A stretch of DNA of 17,793 nucleotides. Origin: DATLNM01 sp035536775. Its GTDB lineage: Bacteria; Actinomycetota; CADDZG01; WHSQ01. Position numbers and translations under genes: made by a program. The notes under the pieces are model-generated. The model searched no databases and was not told where the DNA came from. It saw nothing but the letters and a program-made list of their open reading frames with translations. Positions within the stretch are counted from its first letter, which is position 1. Every line of letters starts with the position of its first letter. The stretch spans positions 1 to 17,793 of the forward strand of contig DATLNM010000004.1 of the NCBI GenBank assembly GCA_035536775.1, written 5' to 3'. This document shows, in pieces, positions 10,332 through 17,240 of this stretch.

Positions 10332-10379
10332 AATGGCTACCCCTAACCAATCGAGGCTAGTCACAAATGGCTACTAGCC
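10332..10379. repeat. Direct and inverted repeats in the radA upstream region
   Basis: AATGGCTAC occurs twice (10332-10340 and 10366-10374). GGCTAGT (10355-10361) and ACTAGCC (10373-10379) form a perfect 7-base inverted repeat with an 11-base spacer. The stretch is more AT-rich than its surroundings and sits between two divergent genes, as an operator would. An RNA hairpin is also possible. Rest of the 152-base gap: nothing else recognised apart from the radA -10 element. Confidence 0.5.
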
Positions 10380-10405
10380 ACGGTCTTTCTGTCTCACCCT
10401 CTCGA

Positions 10406-10411
10406 TACCGT
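10406..10411 (+). promoter_or_regulatory. Candidate -10 (TACCGT) of a leaderless radA transcript
   Basis: TACCGT fits TANNNT and ends seven bases before the radA ATG, so the transcript would begin at or next to the start codon. No purine-rich ribosome binding site exists in the 20 bases before the ATG. This is the usual layout of leaderless actinobacterial genes. Confidence 0.45.
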
Positions 10412-10418
10412 CATCGAC

Positions 10419-11831
10419 ATGAACCCCCCGCTGGTTAAGGCATCCAGAGCAAGCCGCGCGAAAGATTCCTTCGCCTGCGCGGCCTGCGGGCACGATTCGG
10501 TCCGTTGGTTCGGCCGGTGCCCCGATTGCGGCGCCTGGAGCACGGCGGTGAGCCGGCATGTGGGGGGGCTTGGGACCGGGGCTCGTCCAGCGGACGTGGG
10601 GGCTGCCGGCCCACTCCTGCATGCAACGACCGGGATCGCAGAGGCGGATCGCGTGCTGGGCGGAGGGCTCGTCCCCGGCGGGGTGACGCTCCTCGCGGGC
10701 GAGCCGGGGATCGGGAAATCGACGCTGGTCATGCAGATGCTGGCTGGGGCCGCACGGGGGGGAGGGCGCGGTCTGCTCGTTACCGGCGAGGAGTCACTCG
10801 AGCAGGTGGGCCTGCGGGCACGCCGGCTTGGGGTCGGGGATGCCGGGTTCACGGTCGCGGCCATGACCGACACGGCAGCGATCGTGGCCGCCTGCGGTGA
10901 GCACGAGCCCTCCCTCGTGGTCGTCGATTCGATCCAGACCGTCGTGTCCCCCGAGATCCCACATGTCGCCGGTTCGCTGGTCCAGGTGCGCGAATCCGCG
11001 GCAGCACTGGTTCGGCATGCCAAAGCCACCGGCACCGCGGTCGTTCTCATCGGGCACGTGACCAAGGATGGCGGGGTCGCCGGACCCAAGACCCTGGAGC
11101 ACATCGTCGACACGATCCTCACGATCGAAGGTGACCGCAGCGGAACTCTGCGCTTCCTGCGCTCGACGAAGAACCGGTTCGGCCCCTGCGACGAGACCGG
11201 CGTCTTCACGATGACGGTTCGAGGACTCGAAGCTGTCGGCGATCCGTCCGCGATGTTGTTAGCCGATCGTCATCCCGGTGCGCGTGGGTCGGCTGTGCTG
11301 GCTGCGATGGACGGCAGCCGTCCTCTTCTTGTCGAGATCCAGGCACTTGTCGCCCAGGGCACTCCGCAACCGCGCCGGGTCGCGATCGGTGTGTCGGCGA
11401 AACGCCTGGCGATGTTGCTCGCGATCCTCGAGCGGGCCGGGATCGATGCCGGGCAGAAAGACGTCTTCGTCGCAGCGGCGGGCGGCGTGTCGATCACCGA
11501 ACCTGCAGCCGATCTCGCTCTCTGCGTCGCGCTCGCGTCCGAGGTCGGCGAGCGCGCTCTCGACGCAGGGACGGTGGTCGTGGGCGAGGTGGGCTTGGGC
11601 GGTGAGGTGCGCCGCGTCCCGCACGTCAAACGCCGGTTGTCTGAGGCTGCGCGCATGGGATTCACGAGAGCGATCGTCCCGGCGGGCGACGACATCGATG
11701 ACTCGTCGCTGGCGATAGATCACGTTCGCAGTGTGGCCGACGCCCTGCGCGCGGCTCTTCCGGGCGGCGCGGTCGTCCCTGGTGGCGGGCGCGCCCGTGC
11801 TACCCTTGGAGAACTTGGGGCCTGGAGCTAG
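10419..11831 (+). CDS. radA: DNA repair protein RadA (Sms), RecA-like recombination helicase
   Basis: RadA is a hexameric RecA-family ATPase that promotes branch migration at recombination intermediates. The 470-residue product has the full domain order: a C4 zinc finger with Cys20, Cys23, Cys34 and Cys37, a RecA-like core with Walker A GEPGIGKS at 94-101 and Walker B LVVVD at 166-170, the RadA-specific KNRFG at 251-255, and a C-terminal Lon-like domain from about 290. The ATG at 10419 lacks a ribosome binding site and is probably used leaderless from the TACCGT element. In many actinobacteria and Bacillus, disA lies next to radA; here the next gene is carD, so disA is missing from that position. 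Confidence 0.97.
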   Translation: MNPPLVKASRASRAKDSFACAACGHDSVRWFGRCPDCGAWSTAVSRHVGGLGTGARPADVGAAGPLLHATTGIAEADRVLGGGLVPGGVTLLAGEPGIGKSTLVMQMLAGAARGGGRGLLVTGEESLEQVGLRARRLGVGDAGFTVAAMTDTAAIVAACGEHEPSLVVVDSIQTVVSPEIPHVAGSLVQVRESAAALVRHAKATGTAVVLIGHVTKDGGVAGPKTLEHIVDTILTIEGDRSGTLRFLRSTKNRFGPCDETGVFTMTVRGLEAVGDPSAMLLADRHPGARGSAVLAAMDGSRPLLVEIQALVAQGTPQPRRVAIGVSAKRLAMLLAILERAGIDAGQKDVFVAAAGGVSITEPAADLALCVALASEVGERALDAGTVVVGEVGLGGEVRRVPHVKRRLSEAARMGFTRAIVPAGDDIDDSSLAIDHVRSVADALRAALPGGAVVPGGGRARATLGELGAWS

Positions 11832-11844
11832 GGCCCTTTCTCAC

Positions 11845-11861
11845 GGGCGGGCTGCGCGCCC
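11845..11861 (+). other. Short GC hairpin between radA and carD
   Basis: GGGCG (11845-11849) pairs with CGCCC (11857-11861) over a 7-base loop, directly followed by ATATATAT (11862-11869). There is no T-run, so this may be a weak terminator for radA or part of the carD promoter region. No unambiguous TANNNT -10 stands out before carD. Confidence 0.3.
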
Positions 11862-11894
11862 ATATATATCGGTACGGCGAGTGATACGTCTTGT

Positions 11895-11902
11895 AGGGAG
11901 GG
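11895..11902 (+). promoter_or_regulatory. Ribosome binding site that decides the carD start
   Basis: AGGGAGGG directly abuts the ATG at 11903, too close to serve it, but lies nine bases before the GTG at 11912. This selects the GTG, which also matches the usual CarD N-terminus. Confidence 0.7.
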
Positions 11903-11911
11903 ATGTGCGGA

Positions 11912-12394
11912 GTGGCTTTCAGCGTCGGTGACAAGGTGGTCTATCCACATCATGGGGCGGCAACGATAGAGCGCCTCGAAGAGAAAGAGATGTTCGGAGA
12001 GACCCGGGAGTACTTCATCCTGAAGCTTGCATACGGCGAGCTGACACTCATGGTTCCGACCGACTCGACCGACGAAGTCGGCCTCCGCGTCGTAACGCCC
12101 GCGAAAGAGGTTCCCAAGGTCCTCAAGGTGCTCAAGAAGAACGAGCCGACGACGAACACCACCAACTGGTCGCGTCGCTTCAAGGCCAACGTCGAGAAGC
12201 TGCGCTCCGGGGACATCTATCAGGTCGCCGATGTCGTGCGGAGCTTGCACCAGCGTGATCGCGAGAAGGGTCTCGCGGCAGGCGAGAAGCGCATGCTGAC
12301 GAAGGCGCGCCAGATCCTCGTGTCGGAGCTCACCTTCTCCAAGGACTGTGCTGAGGAAGAGGCCGAGAAGATGCTCGACGAGGTCCTGGGATAG
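11912..12394 (+). CDS. carD: CarD-family RNA polymerase-binding transcription regulator
   Basis: CarD binds the RNA polymerase beta subunit and stabilises open promoter complexes, including at rRNA promoters; it is essential in mycobacteria. From GTG 11912 the product has 160 residues beginning MAFSVGDKVVYPHHGAA, which lines up with M. tuberculosis CarD (MIFKVGDTVVYPHHGAA, from memory). The ATG at 11903 would add only MCG and is poorly placed for the ribosome binding site. The N-terminal Tudor-like polymerase-interaction domain covers roughly residues 1-60. The C-terminal helical DNA-binding domain includes TNWSRRFKANVEKLRSGD and the GEKRMLTKARQILVSEL block. The stop TAG at 12392 overlaps the probable ATA start of ispD. 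Confidence 0.96.
   Translation: MAFSVGDKVVYPHHGAATIERLEEKEMFGETREYFILKLAYGELTLMVPTDSTDEVGLRVVTPAKEVPKVLKVLKKNEPTTNTTNWSRRFKANVEKLRSGDIYQVADVVRSLHQRDREKGLAAGEKRMLTKARQILVSELTFSKDCAEEEAEKMLDEVLG
12380..12383 (+). promoter_or_regulatory. GAGG, putative ribosome binding site for ispD
   Basis: GAGG near the 3' end of carD lies seven bases before the ATA at 12391, normal spacing. No comparable site precedes the other unusual candidate, ATC at 12415, where the preceding bases are mostly C. Confidence 0.45.
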
Positions 12395-13080
12395 CCCATC
12401 CTCCTCCCGCGGCGATCGTCGCCGCAGGCGGCAGTGGCTCACGGGCTCGAACGGATCCCGAGGCCATCCCCAAACAGTTCGCTTCTCTGGCGGGACGTCC
12501 CTTGTGGTGGTGGAGCGCGGACGCGTTGGCCTCGTTCGGCTGCGACCCGATAATCATCGTTGTGCCCCCCAAGTGGGTCGCGCCCACGATGGACGCGATC
12601 GAGGGGCGCGCCTCGGTGGTCGCCGGGGGCTCTTCTCGTCAGCAGTCTGTCAGCAACGGACTCGCTGCCGTCTACTCGCCGGTCGTCGTCGTTCACGACG
12701 GGGCACGGCCCTTTCCCACGCGGCGCATCTTCCAGGAAGTCGTCGCGCGCCTCGGGGATGGATTCGACGGAGCGGTCCCTGGTTACCCCAGCGGCGAGAC
12801 CTTGAAGGAGATAGAGCGAGGGGCGGTGGTGCGCACCATCGACCGAGCGAAGTTCTGGGCCGTACAGACACCTCAAGCTTTCATCACCCAAACCCTGAAG
12901 GACGCGCATCGCCGCGCTCGGGCCGACTCGATCGAGGCCACAGATTGTGCCCAGCTGATCGAGCACTACGGCGGACGCGTGGCCATAGTCAACGGAGATC
13001 CAACGAACATCAAAGTGACTTATCCGCACGACCTCGAAGTCGCGAGCACGATCCTCGCGCGGAGGGCCGCGCGGCCATGA
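12391..13080 (+). CDS. ispD: 2-C-methyl-D-erythritol 4-phosphate cytidylyltransferase; non-canonical start
   Basis: IspD couples CTP to methylerythritol 4-phosphate in the MEP isoprenoid pathway. Numbering from ATA 12391 (229 residues): the nucleotide loop AAGGSGSR at 11-18 and PKQF at 27-30, AGGSSRQQSV at 78-87, HDGARPF at 102-108, VQTPQAF at 158-164, and GDPTNIKVTYPHDL at 202-215. All catalytic regions are present. The frame is bounded upstream by TGA at 12352-12354, and no ATG, GTG, TTG or CTG occurs before the conserved loop. The first ordinary candidate, TTG at 12502, would remove the CTP-binding loop. The ATA gives an ATAG overlap with the carD stop, mirroring the ATGA overlaps with ispF and cysS. 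Alternatives are ATC at 12415, a frameshifted carD-ispD product, or a sequence error. Function is secure; the start is not. Confidence 0.9.
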   Translation: MAHPPPAAIVAAGGSGSRARTDPEAIPKQFASLAGRPLWWWSADALASFGCDPIIIVVPPKWVAPTMDAIEGRASVVAGGSSRQQSVSNGLAAVYSPVVVVHDGARPFPTRRIFQEVVARLGDGFDGAVPGYPSGETLKEIERGAVVRTIDRAKFWAVQTPQAFITQTLKDAHRRARADSIEATDCAQLIEHYGGRVAIVNGDPTNIKVTYPHDLEVASTILARRAARP

Positions 13081-13568
13081 GGATCGGTCACGGCATCGAC
13101 ATGCATGCGTTCGTCGTGGACGAGGCCGACACCACACCTCTAGTCCTCGGAGGAGTGACGATCGAAGCGCACCGCGGGCTATCGGGCCACTCGGACGCCG
13201 ACGTACTTTGTCACGCGATCGCCGACGCGCTGTTGGGCGCGGGAGCATTGGGGGACCTCGGCAGCAACTTTCCTGCGACGCAAGAATGGGCGGGAGCGTC
13301 AGGCGTGCGGATCCTCGAGCGGGTGGCGGAGCTGCTGGCGGACGCAGGGCTCGCGATCGCTAATGTCGACTCAACGATCATCGCCGAGCGACCCCGTCTC
13401 GCGGCCCACGCCGAGCGAATGAGTGCGGCGATCGCGGGGGCCCTGGGCGTCACGACCGACGCAGTGTCGGTGAAAGTCACTTCGACCGACGCGCTCGGCG
13501 CGCTCGGCCGCGGGGAGGGCATAGCGGCCATGGCCGTCGCACTGCTCGACGTTAGGGTTGCCGGATGA
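13077..13568 (+). CDS. ispF: 2-C-methyl-D-erythritol 2,4-cyclodiphosphate synthase
   Basis: IspF cyclises the CDP-methylerythritol phosphate intermediate of the MEP pathway, releasing CMP. The 163-residue product from ATG 13077 has the expected trimer-forming fold signatures: GIDMH with zinc ligands Asp8 and His10, HSDADVLCH with substrate His38 and zinc ligand His46, the TSTDALGALGRGEGI block near the C-terminus that contacts the cytidine diphosphate, and NVDSTIIAERP in the middle. The substrate loop GDLGSNFPATQ at 59-69 differs from the common G-D-I-G-x-x-F-P-D-T-D: Ala67 and Gln69 replace two aspartates. Start and stop overlap as ATGA at both ends, with ispD upstream and cysS downstream, indicating coupled translation. 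Confidence 0.95.
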   Translation: MRIGHGIDMHAFVVDEADTTPLVLGGVTIEAHRGLSGHSDADVLCHAIADALLGAGALGDLGSNFPATQEWAGASGVRILERVAELLADAGLAIANVDSTIIAERPRLAAHAERMSAAIAGALGVTTDAVSVKVTSTDALGALGRGEGIAAMAVALLDVRVAG

Positions 13569-15013
13569 TCCGGCTCTTCAACTCACTCACTCGTGAGATC
13601 GGGCCGTTGGAGACGCGGGAGCCGGGGCGCGTGTCGATGTACTGCTGCGGCCCAACGGTCTACAACTACATCCACATCGGCAATGCGCGCACGACGCTGT
13701 GGTGCGACATGATCCGCCGGTATCTGACGTATCGCGGCTACGACGTCACCTACGTGATGAATTACACCGACGTAGACGACAAGATCATCGAGCGAGCCCA
13801 GCTCGAAGGGGTCGCACCCGACGACGTCACGGCGAAGTATGCGGCAGCGTTCGAAGCCGACATGGGCGCGCTCGGCGCTCGTCCCGCCGACATCCTTGCC
13901 CGCGCCACCGCGCACATCGAGGACATGGTCGAGGCTGTCGAAGGGCTCATCGCACGCGGAGTTGCGTACGAGGTCGACGGCGACGTCTTCTTCTCCGTCG
14001 AGGGTTTCCCCGGGTACGGAAAGCTCTCCGGCAGGACGCTCGAGGACATGCGTGCGGGCGAGCGGGTCGAGCCCCATCCATCGAAGAAGCATCCGCTCGA
14101 CTTCGCGTTGTGGAAGTCCGCGAAGCCTGGAGAGATCTCGTGGCCGTCACCCTGGGGCGAGGGTCGTCCCGGCTGGCACATCGAGTGCTCCGTCATGTCG
14201 ACCAAGTACCTCGGGATGGGCTTCGACCTCCATGGGGGTGGAAGCGACCTCATCTTTCCGCACCACGAGAACGAGATCGCACAGGCAGAGGGACTTGCCG
14301 ACGAGTCGCTGTTCGTCCGGGGGTGGTTGCACACGGGCATGGTGCAGATGGAGGCCGAGAAGATGTCGAAGTCTCTCGGCAACGTCGTTCTTGCGAAGGA
14401 TGCGGTCGCGACGTTCGGTGGTGATGCCCTTCGCTACTGGGCGCTCGCTAGTTCCTATCGGAGCCAGTCCGTCTACTCGCTCGATGCCCTCGAGGACGCG
14501 GTGCAGAGTTGGGCACGTTGGAAGACCTTTTACGAGTCCTCGACCCACGCTCTCGGCGAGGAGATGCCGGCGCGTCCGGCCGGGCCGCGCCGACCCGAGT
14601 CCGACGACGCCTCCGTGTCCGGCGGTTTCTTGCGTGACTTCATCGCCTCCATGGACGACGATCTCTCATCGTCGCAAGCGTTCGCTGCGATCCACTCTCT
14701 CGTCCGCGCCGGTAACAAGCTGCTCGAGGGCGCGCAAACGGGCGACACGGGCGCGGTCGAGGAGCTCGGGGATCTCGTGATGCAGTTCCTCGAGATGACT
14801 GCCGTGCTCGGGTTCGAGTTCGATGCGACGACATCGGCTTCGGGCGTGGATGCAGAGCTGACCAACGGCTTGATCGGATACCTCCTCGAGCTCCGCGACC
14901 GGGCGCGCGAGGAGCGAGCGTTCGATCGCGCCGATGACATCCGCGATCGCCTCGCGGGACTCGGTGTCGAGGTCGAGGACACCGCATCAGGCCCACGATG
15001 GAGGCTCGTCTGA
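13565..15013 (+). CDS. cysS: Cysteine--tRNA ligase, class I
   Basis: CysS charges tRNA-Cys. The 482-residue product shows the class I Rossmann catalytic core: CCGPTVYNYIHIGNAR with zinc ligand Cys28 and the HIGH-like HIGN at 37-40, NYTDVDDKII at 66-75, the zinc ligands Cys208 (WHIECS), His233 and Glu237 (FPHHENE), and KMSKSLGN at 266-273. A DALR-type helical anticodon-binding region follows to a basic C-terminus (SGPRWRLV). It contains the LGMGFDLHGGGSDLIFPHHE signature of true CysRS rather than the shorter mycothiol ligase MshC. The ATG overlaps the ispF stop as ATGA; its own stop lies 16 bases inside the next gene. Confidence 0.95.
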   Translation: MIRLFNSLTREIGPLETREPGRVSMYCCGPTVYNYIHIGNARTTLWCDMIRRYLTYRGYDVTYVMNYTDVDDKIIERAQLEGVAPDDVTAKYAAAFEADMGALGARPADILARATAHIEDMVEAVEGLIARGVAYEVDGDVFFSVEGFPGYGKLSGRTLEDMRAGERVEPHPSKKHPLDFALWKSAKPGEISWPSPWGEGRPGWHIECSVMSTKYLGMGFDLHGGGSDLIFPHHENEIAQAEGLADESLFVRGWLHTGMVQMEAEKMSKSLGNVVLAKDAVATFGGDALRYWALASSYRSQSVYSLDALEDAVQSWARWKTFYESSTHALGEEMPARPAGPRRPESDDASVSGGFLRDFIASMDDDLSSSQAFAAIHSLVRAGNKLLEGAQTGDTGAVEELGDLVMQFLEMTAVLGFEFDATTSASGVDAELTNGLIGYLLELRDRAREERAFDRADDIRDRLAGLGVEVEDTASGPRWRLV

Positions 15014-15759
15014 CCTCTCGCGACATCGACAGGACGCGCCTGTTGTACGGCCGGCGTCCCGTCGTCGAGGCTCTGCGGGTGCGCGGGTCCGTCGAGAGAA
15101 TCATGATGGCCGACGGCCTTTCTCACTCCGCCGTCATCGATGAGATCAAGGAGCTTTGCAAGGCAGGCGCGATCCCGCTGAGGATGGTGCCGCGCTCCGA
15201 GCTCGATCGAGCCACCGATGGCGGCTCACACCAAGGCGTCGTGGCGGTCACGACGGACTTCCGCTACGCGTCGTTCGACAAGTTGCTTGCCGCACCTGAC
15301 GCGACGCTGTTGTTCGTCGACAGCGTCACCGATCCGCACAACTTGGGTTCGCTGCTGCGCTCGGCCGACGGCGCCGGCTTCGACGGCGTCGTCATCCCGG
15401 CGCGCCGCACCGTCGGCGTGACCCCCGCGGTCCGCCGAGTTTCTGCCGGCGCGTCCGAAGTCGTCCCGATCGCTCGAGTCCCGAACATGAGCGGCGCGCT
15501 CGATCTTGCCCGCCGCAAAGGCTTGTGGATCGTGGGCTTGGATCCCGAAGGCGCAGAGGACCTGTGGACGTCGAACATGGTCGAGCCACCGCTCGGCCTG
15601 GTCGTCGGGTCCGAGGACAAAGGCATCTCCCCCGGTGTCCAGAAGCACTGCGACGCGTTCCTACGCATCCCGTCGAAAGGCAAGCTGGGCTCCCTGAACG
15701 TAGCCGTAGCCGGAGCCATAGCCATGTTCGAGATCTCCCGCCGCCGCTCCACCACCTAG
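14998..15759 (+). CDS. rlmB: SpoU/TrmH-family RNA 2'-O-methyltransferase, RlmB type
   Basis: Members transfer methyl from S-adenosylmethionine to a ribose 2'-OH; RlmB modifies G2251 of 23S rRNA. The 253-residue protein has an N-terminal substrate-binding domain (LLYGRRPVVEALR at 15-27, HQG at 78-80) and the knotted SPOUT catalytic domain. Motif 1 contains Asn115 and Arg121 (NLGSLLRSADGAGF), motif 2 is VVGSEDKGIS at 202-211, and motif 3 is IPSKGKLGSLNVAVAGAI at 224-241. The ATG at 14998 overlaps the end of cysS by 16 bases with only a weak AGG upstream, so coupling is likely. From memory the M. tuberculosis neighbour Rv3579c is the equivalent. The exact target nucleotide cannot be read from sequence; a TsnR-like function is an alternative. 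Confidence 0.88.
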   Translation: MEARLTSRDIDRTRLLYGRRPVVEALRVRGSVERIMMADGLSHSAVIDEIKELCKAGAIPLRMVPRSELDRATDGGSHQGVVAVTTDFRYASFDKLLAAPDATLLFVDSVTDPHNLGSLLRSADGAGFDGVVIPARRTVGVTPAVRRVSAGASEVVPIARVPNMSGALDLARRKGLWIVGLDPEGAEDLWTSNMVEPPLGLVVGSEDKGISPGVQKHCDAFLRIPSKGKLGSLNVAVAGAIAMFEISRRRSTT

Positions 15760-15783
15760 CCGCCCCCGCCGACGCCGACCTCG

Positions 15784-15789
15784 TACGAT
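15784..15789 (+). promoter_or_regulatory. Candidate -10 (TACGAT) for tRNA-Thr and possibly gdhA
   Basis: TACGAT fits TANNNT and lies 22 bases before the mature tRNA 5' end, leaving a short leader for RNase P to remove. No clear -35 is present at the usual distance; the bases there are C-rich. Confidence 0.35.
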
Positions 15790-15811
15790 GGGTACGCACC
15801 GCAGAGGTCTA

Positions 15812-15885
15812 GCCGGGTTAGCTCAGTCTGGCAGAGCAATGGTTTTGTAAACCATCGGCCGTCGGTTCGAATCCGACACCCGGCT
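15812..15885 (+). tRNA. tRNA-Thr, anticodon TGT
   Basis: The 74 bases fold as a standard cloverleaf. The acceptor stem is GCCGGGT with ACCCGGC, the D stem GCTC/GAGC, the anticodon stem ATGGT/ACCAT with loop TTTGTAA (anticodon TGT at 15846-15848), the variable loop CGGCC, and the T stem GTCGG/CCGAC with loop TTCGAAT. The discriminator base is T at 15885 and CCA is not encoded. TGT reads ACA and, by wobble, other threonine codons. It lies between rlmB and gdhA on the same strand. Confidence 0.97.
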
Positions 15886-15914
15886 CGCAGGTCCACTCAA
15901 CGGAGAGGGAGCGC

Positions 15915-17198
15915 GTGGCAGACGGGTTGGACGCAACGATCCACGAATCGCAGACCGGCGACTCCGCGTGGGAGACCGCGCTCGCGCAGCTCGACGAGGT
16001 CGCCGAGCTCATGGGCCTCGCGCCGGGCGTCCATAACATCTTGCGCGCGCCGAAGCGCACCCTCATCGTCTCCGTCCCGTTCAAGACCGACGACGGCTCG
16101 ACGCGCGTGCTCGAAGGATTCCGCGTCCACCACAACGTCACACGTGGCCCGGCGAAGGGCGGCATCCGGTACCACCCCGACGTCACGCTCGACGAGGTCA
16201 AGGCCCTTGCGATGTGGATGACATGGAAGTGCGCGATCGCAGGCATCCCGTTCGGCGGAGCAAAAGGTGGCATCACCGTCGACCCCCGCACCCTCTCGCG
16301 CGCGGAGCTCGAACGGATGACGCGCCGCTACGCGTCGGAGATCCTTCCGTTCATTGGACCCGAGCGTGACATCCCGGCGCCGGACATGAACACCAACGAA
16401 GAGGTCATGTCCTGGATCATGGACACGTACTCGCAGAACCAGGGGTACTCGGTCCCGGGTGTCGTCACCGGAAAACCCGTCGCGATCGGCGGGTCCAAGG
16501 GAAGAAGCGGAGCGACGTCGCGCGGCGTCATGTACATGGTGTTCTCGACACTGAAGACCCTCGGCATCGGTATCGAGGAAGTTTCCGTTGCGATCCAGGG
16601 ATACGGCAAGGTCGGCGGGTTCCTGGCGCAACTTCTCCACGACGCGGGATGCAGAGTTGTCGCGGTGTCGGACGTCGACGGCGGCGTATACCGCGAGAGA
16701 GGCCTCGACCCAGAAGCGATCAACCGGCACAAGTTAGAGGCCGGCAGCGTCGCGGGCTACGAGGGCGGCGAAGTGATCGATAACCACCAGCTCCTGGAGG
16801 TCGATTGCGACGTCCTCATCCCTGCCGCGATCGAAGGTGTGATCAACGTCAAGAACGCCGACGCGGTCAAGGCCAAGGTCGTCGTCGAGGCGGCGAACGG
16901 GCCGACGACGTTCGACGGCGACAAGATCCTCGGTGACCGGGGCGTCTATGTCGTCCCCGACATCCTCGCCAACTCCGGTGGTGTGACGGTGTCGTACTTC
17001 GAGTGGGTCCAGGACATCCAGGCGTACTTCTGGTCCGAGGAGGAGGTCAACGATCGCCTGCGCCTGATCATGGAGAGGGCGTTCGCCGAGGTCGAGGATC
17101 TCGCGAAGGACAAAGGCCTGACGCTGCGTCAGGCGGCGCATTGGATCGGCGTCGGTAGGGTGGCCGAAGCTCACCTCACTCGCGGTCTCTTCCCGTAG
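15915..17198 (+). CDS. gdhA: Glutamate dehydrogenase (Glu/Leu/Phe/Val dehydrogenase family)
   Basis: The enzyme interconverts glutamate with 2-oxoglutarate plus ammonia using NAD(P). The 427-residue length fits the small hexameric class. Motifs: KGGIRYHP at 81-88, Lys105 in MTWKCA, PFGGAKGGI at 112-120 with probable catalytic Lys117, PAPDMNT at 154-160 with Asp157, the nucleotide-binding GYGKVG at 229-234, and acidic VSDVDG after the second strand. NAD versus NADP preference cannot be settled by eye. The start is GTG 15915 behind a purine-rich GGAGAGGGAG (15902-15911). Only 29 bases separate it from the tRNA, so a shared transcript is likely. Leucine or other amino-acid dehydrogenase activity is less likely given the length and the GGIRYHP context. 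Confidence 0.93.
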   Translation: MADGLDATIHESQTGDSAWETALAQLDEVAELMGLAPGVHNILRAPKRTLIVSVPFKTDDGSTRVLEGFRVHHNVTRGPAKGGIRYHPDVTLDEVKALAMWMTWKCAIAGIPFGGAKGGITVDPRTLSRAELERMTRRYASEILPFIGPERDIPAPDMNTNEEVMSWIMDTYSQNQGYSVPGVVTGKPVAIGGSKGRSGATSRGVMYMVFSTLKTLGIGIEEVSVAIQGYGKVGGFLAQLLHDAGCRVVAVSDVDGGVYRERGLDPEAINRHKLEAGSVAGYEGGEVIDNHQLLEVDCDVLIPAAIEGVINVKNADAVKAKVVVEAANGPTTFDGDKILGDRGVYVVPDILANSGGVTVSYFEWVQDIQAYFWSEEEVNDRLRLIMERAFAEVEDLAKDKGLTLRQAAHWIGVGRVAEAHLTRGLFP

Positions 17199-17204
17199 CA
17201 AATC

Positions 17205-17234
17205 CGACTCAAGTCGACCTCTCCCAAATAGCCT
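17205..17234 (+). promoter_or_regulatory. Candidate leaderless promoter (TAGCCT) with upstream palindrome for the DUF3263 gene
   Basis: TAGCCT at 17229-17234 fits TANNNT and ends six bases before the ATG at 17241, with no ribosome binding site in between, as in leaderless transcripts. CGACT-CA-AGTCG at 17205-17216 is an inverted repeat with a 2-base centre, placed just upstream of the -10 where a -35 or operator would lie. Confidence 0.4.
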
Positions 17235-17240
17235 GGCCTC

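Noticed and set aside
10114..10332. Plus-strand 72-residue frame in the clpC-radA interval
   Set aside because: No good ribosome binding site and poorer protein character than the overlapping minus-strand gene.
11903..11911. ATG 11903 as the carD start
   Set aside because: The ribosome binding site touches it, and CarD proteins start at the position of GTG 11912.
12348..13076. Long plus-strand frame running into ispF, giving a 406-residue protein
   Set aside because: The N-terminal part is Arg-rich out-of-frame reading of carD and ispD; true IspF homology begins at ATG 13077 with MRIGHGIDMH.
12502..13080. TTG at 12502 as the ispD start (192 residues)
   Set aside because: It would remove the AAGGSGSR loop and PKQF, both intact in the same frame just upstream and needed for CTP binding.
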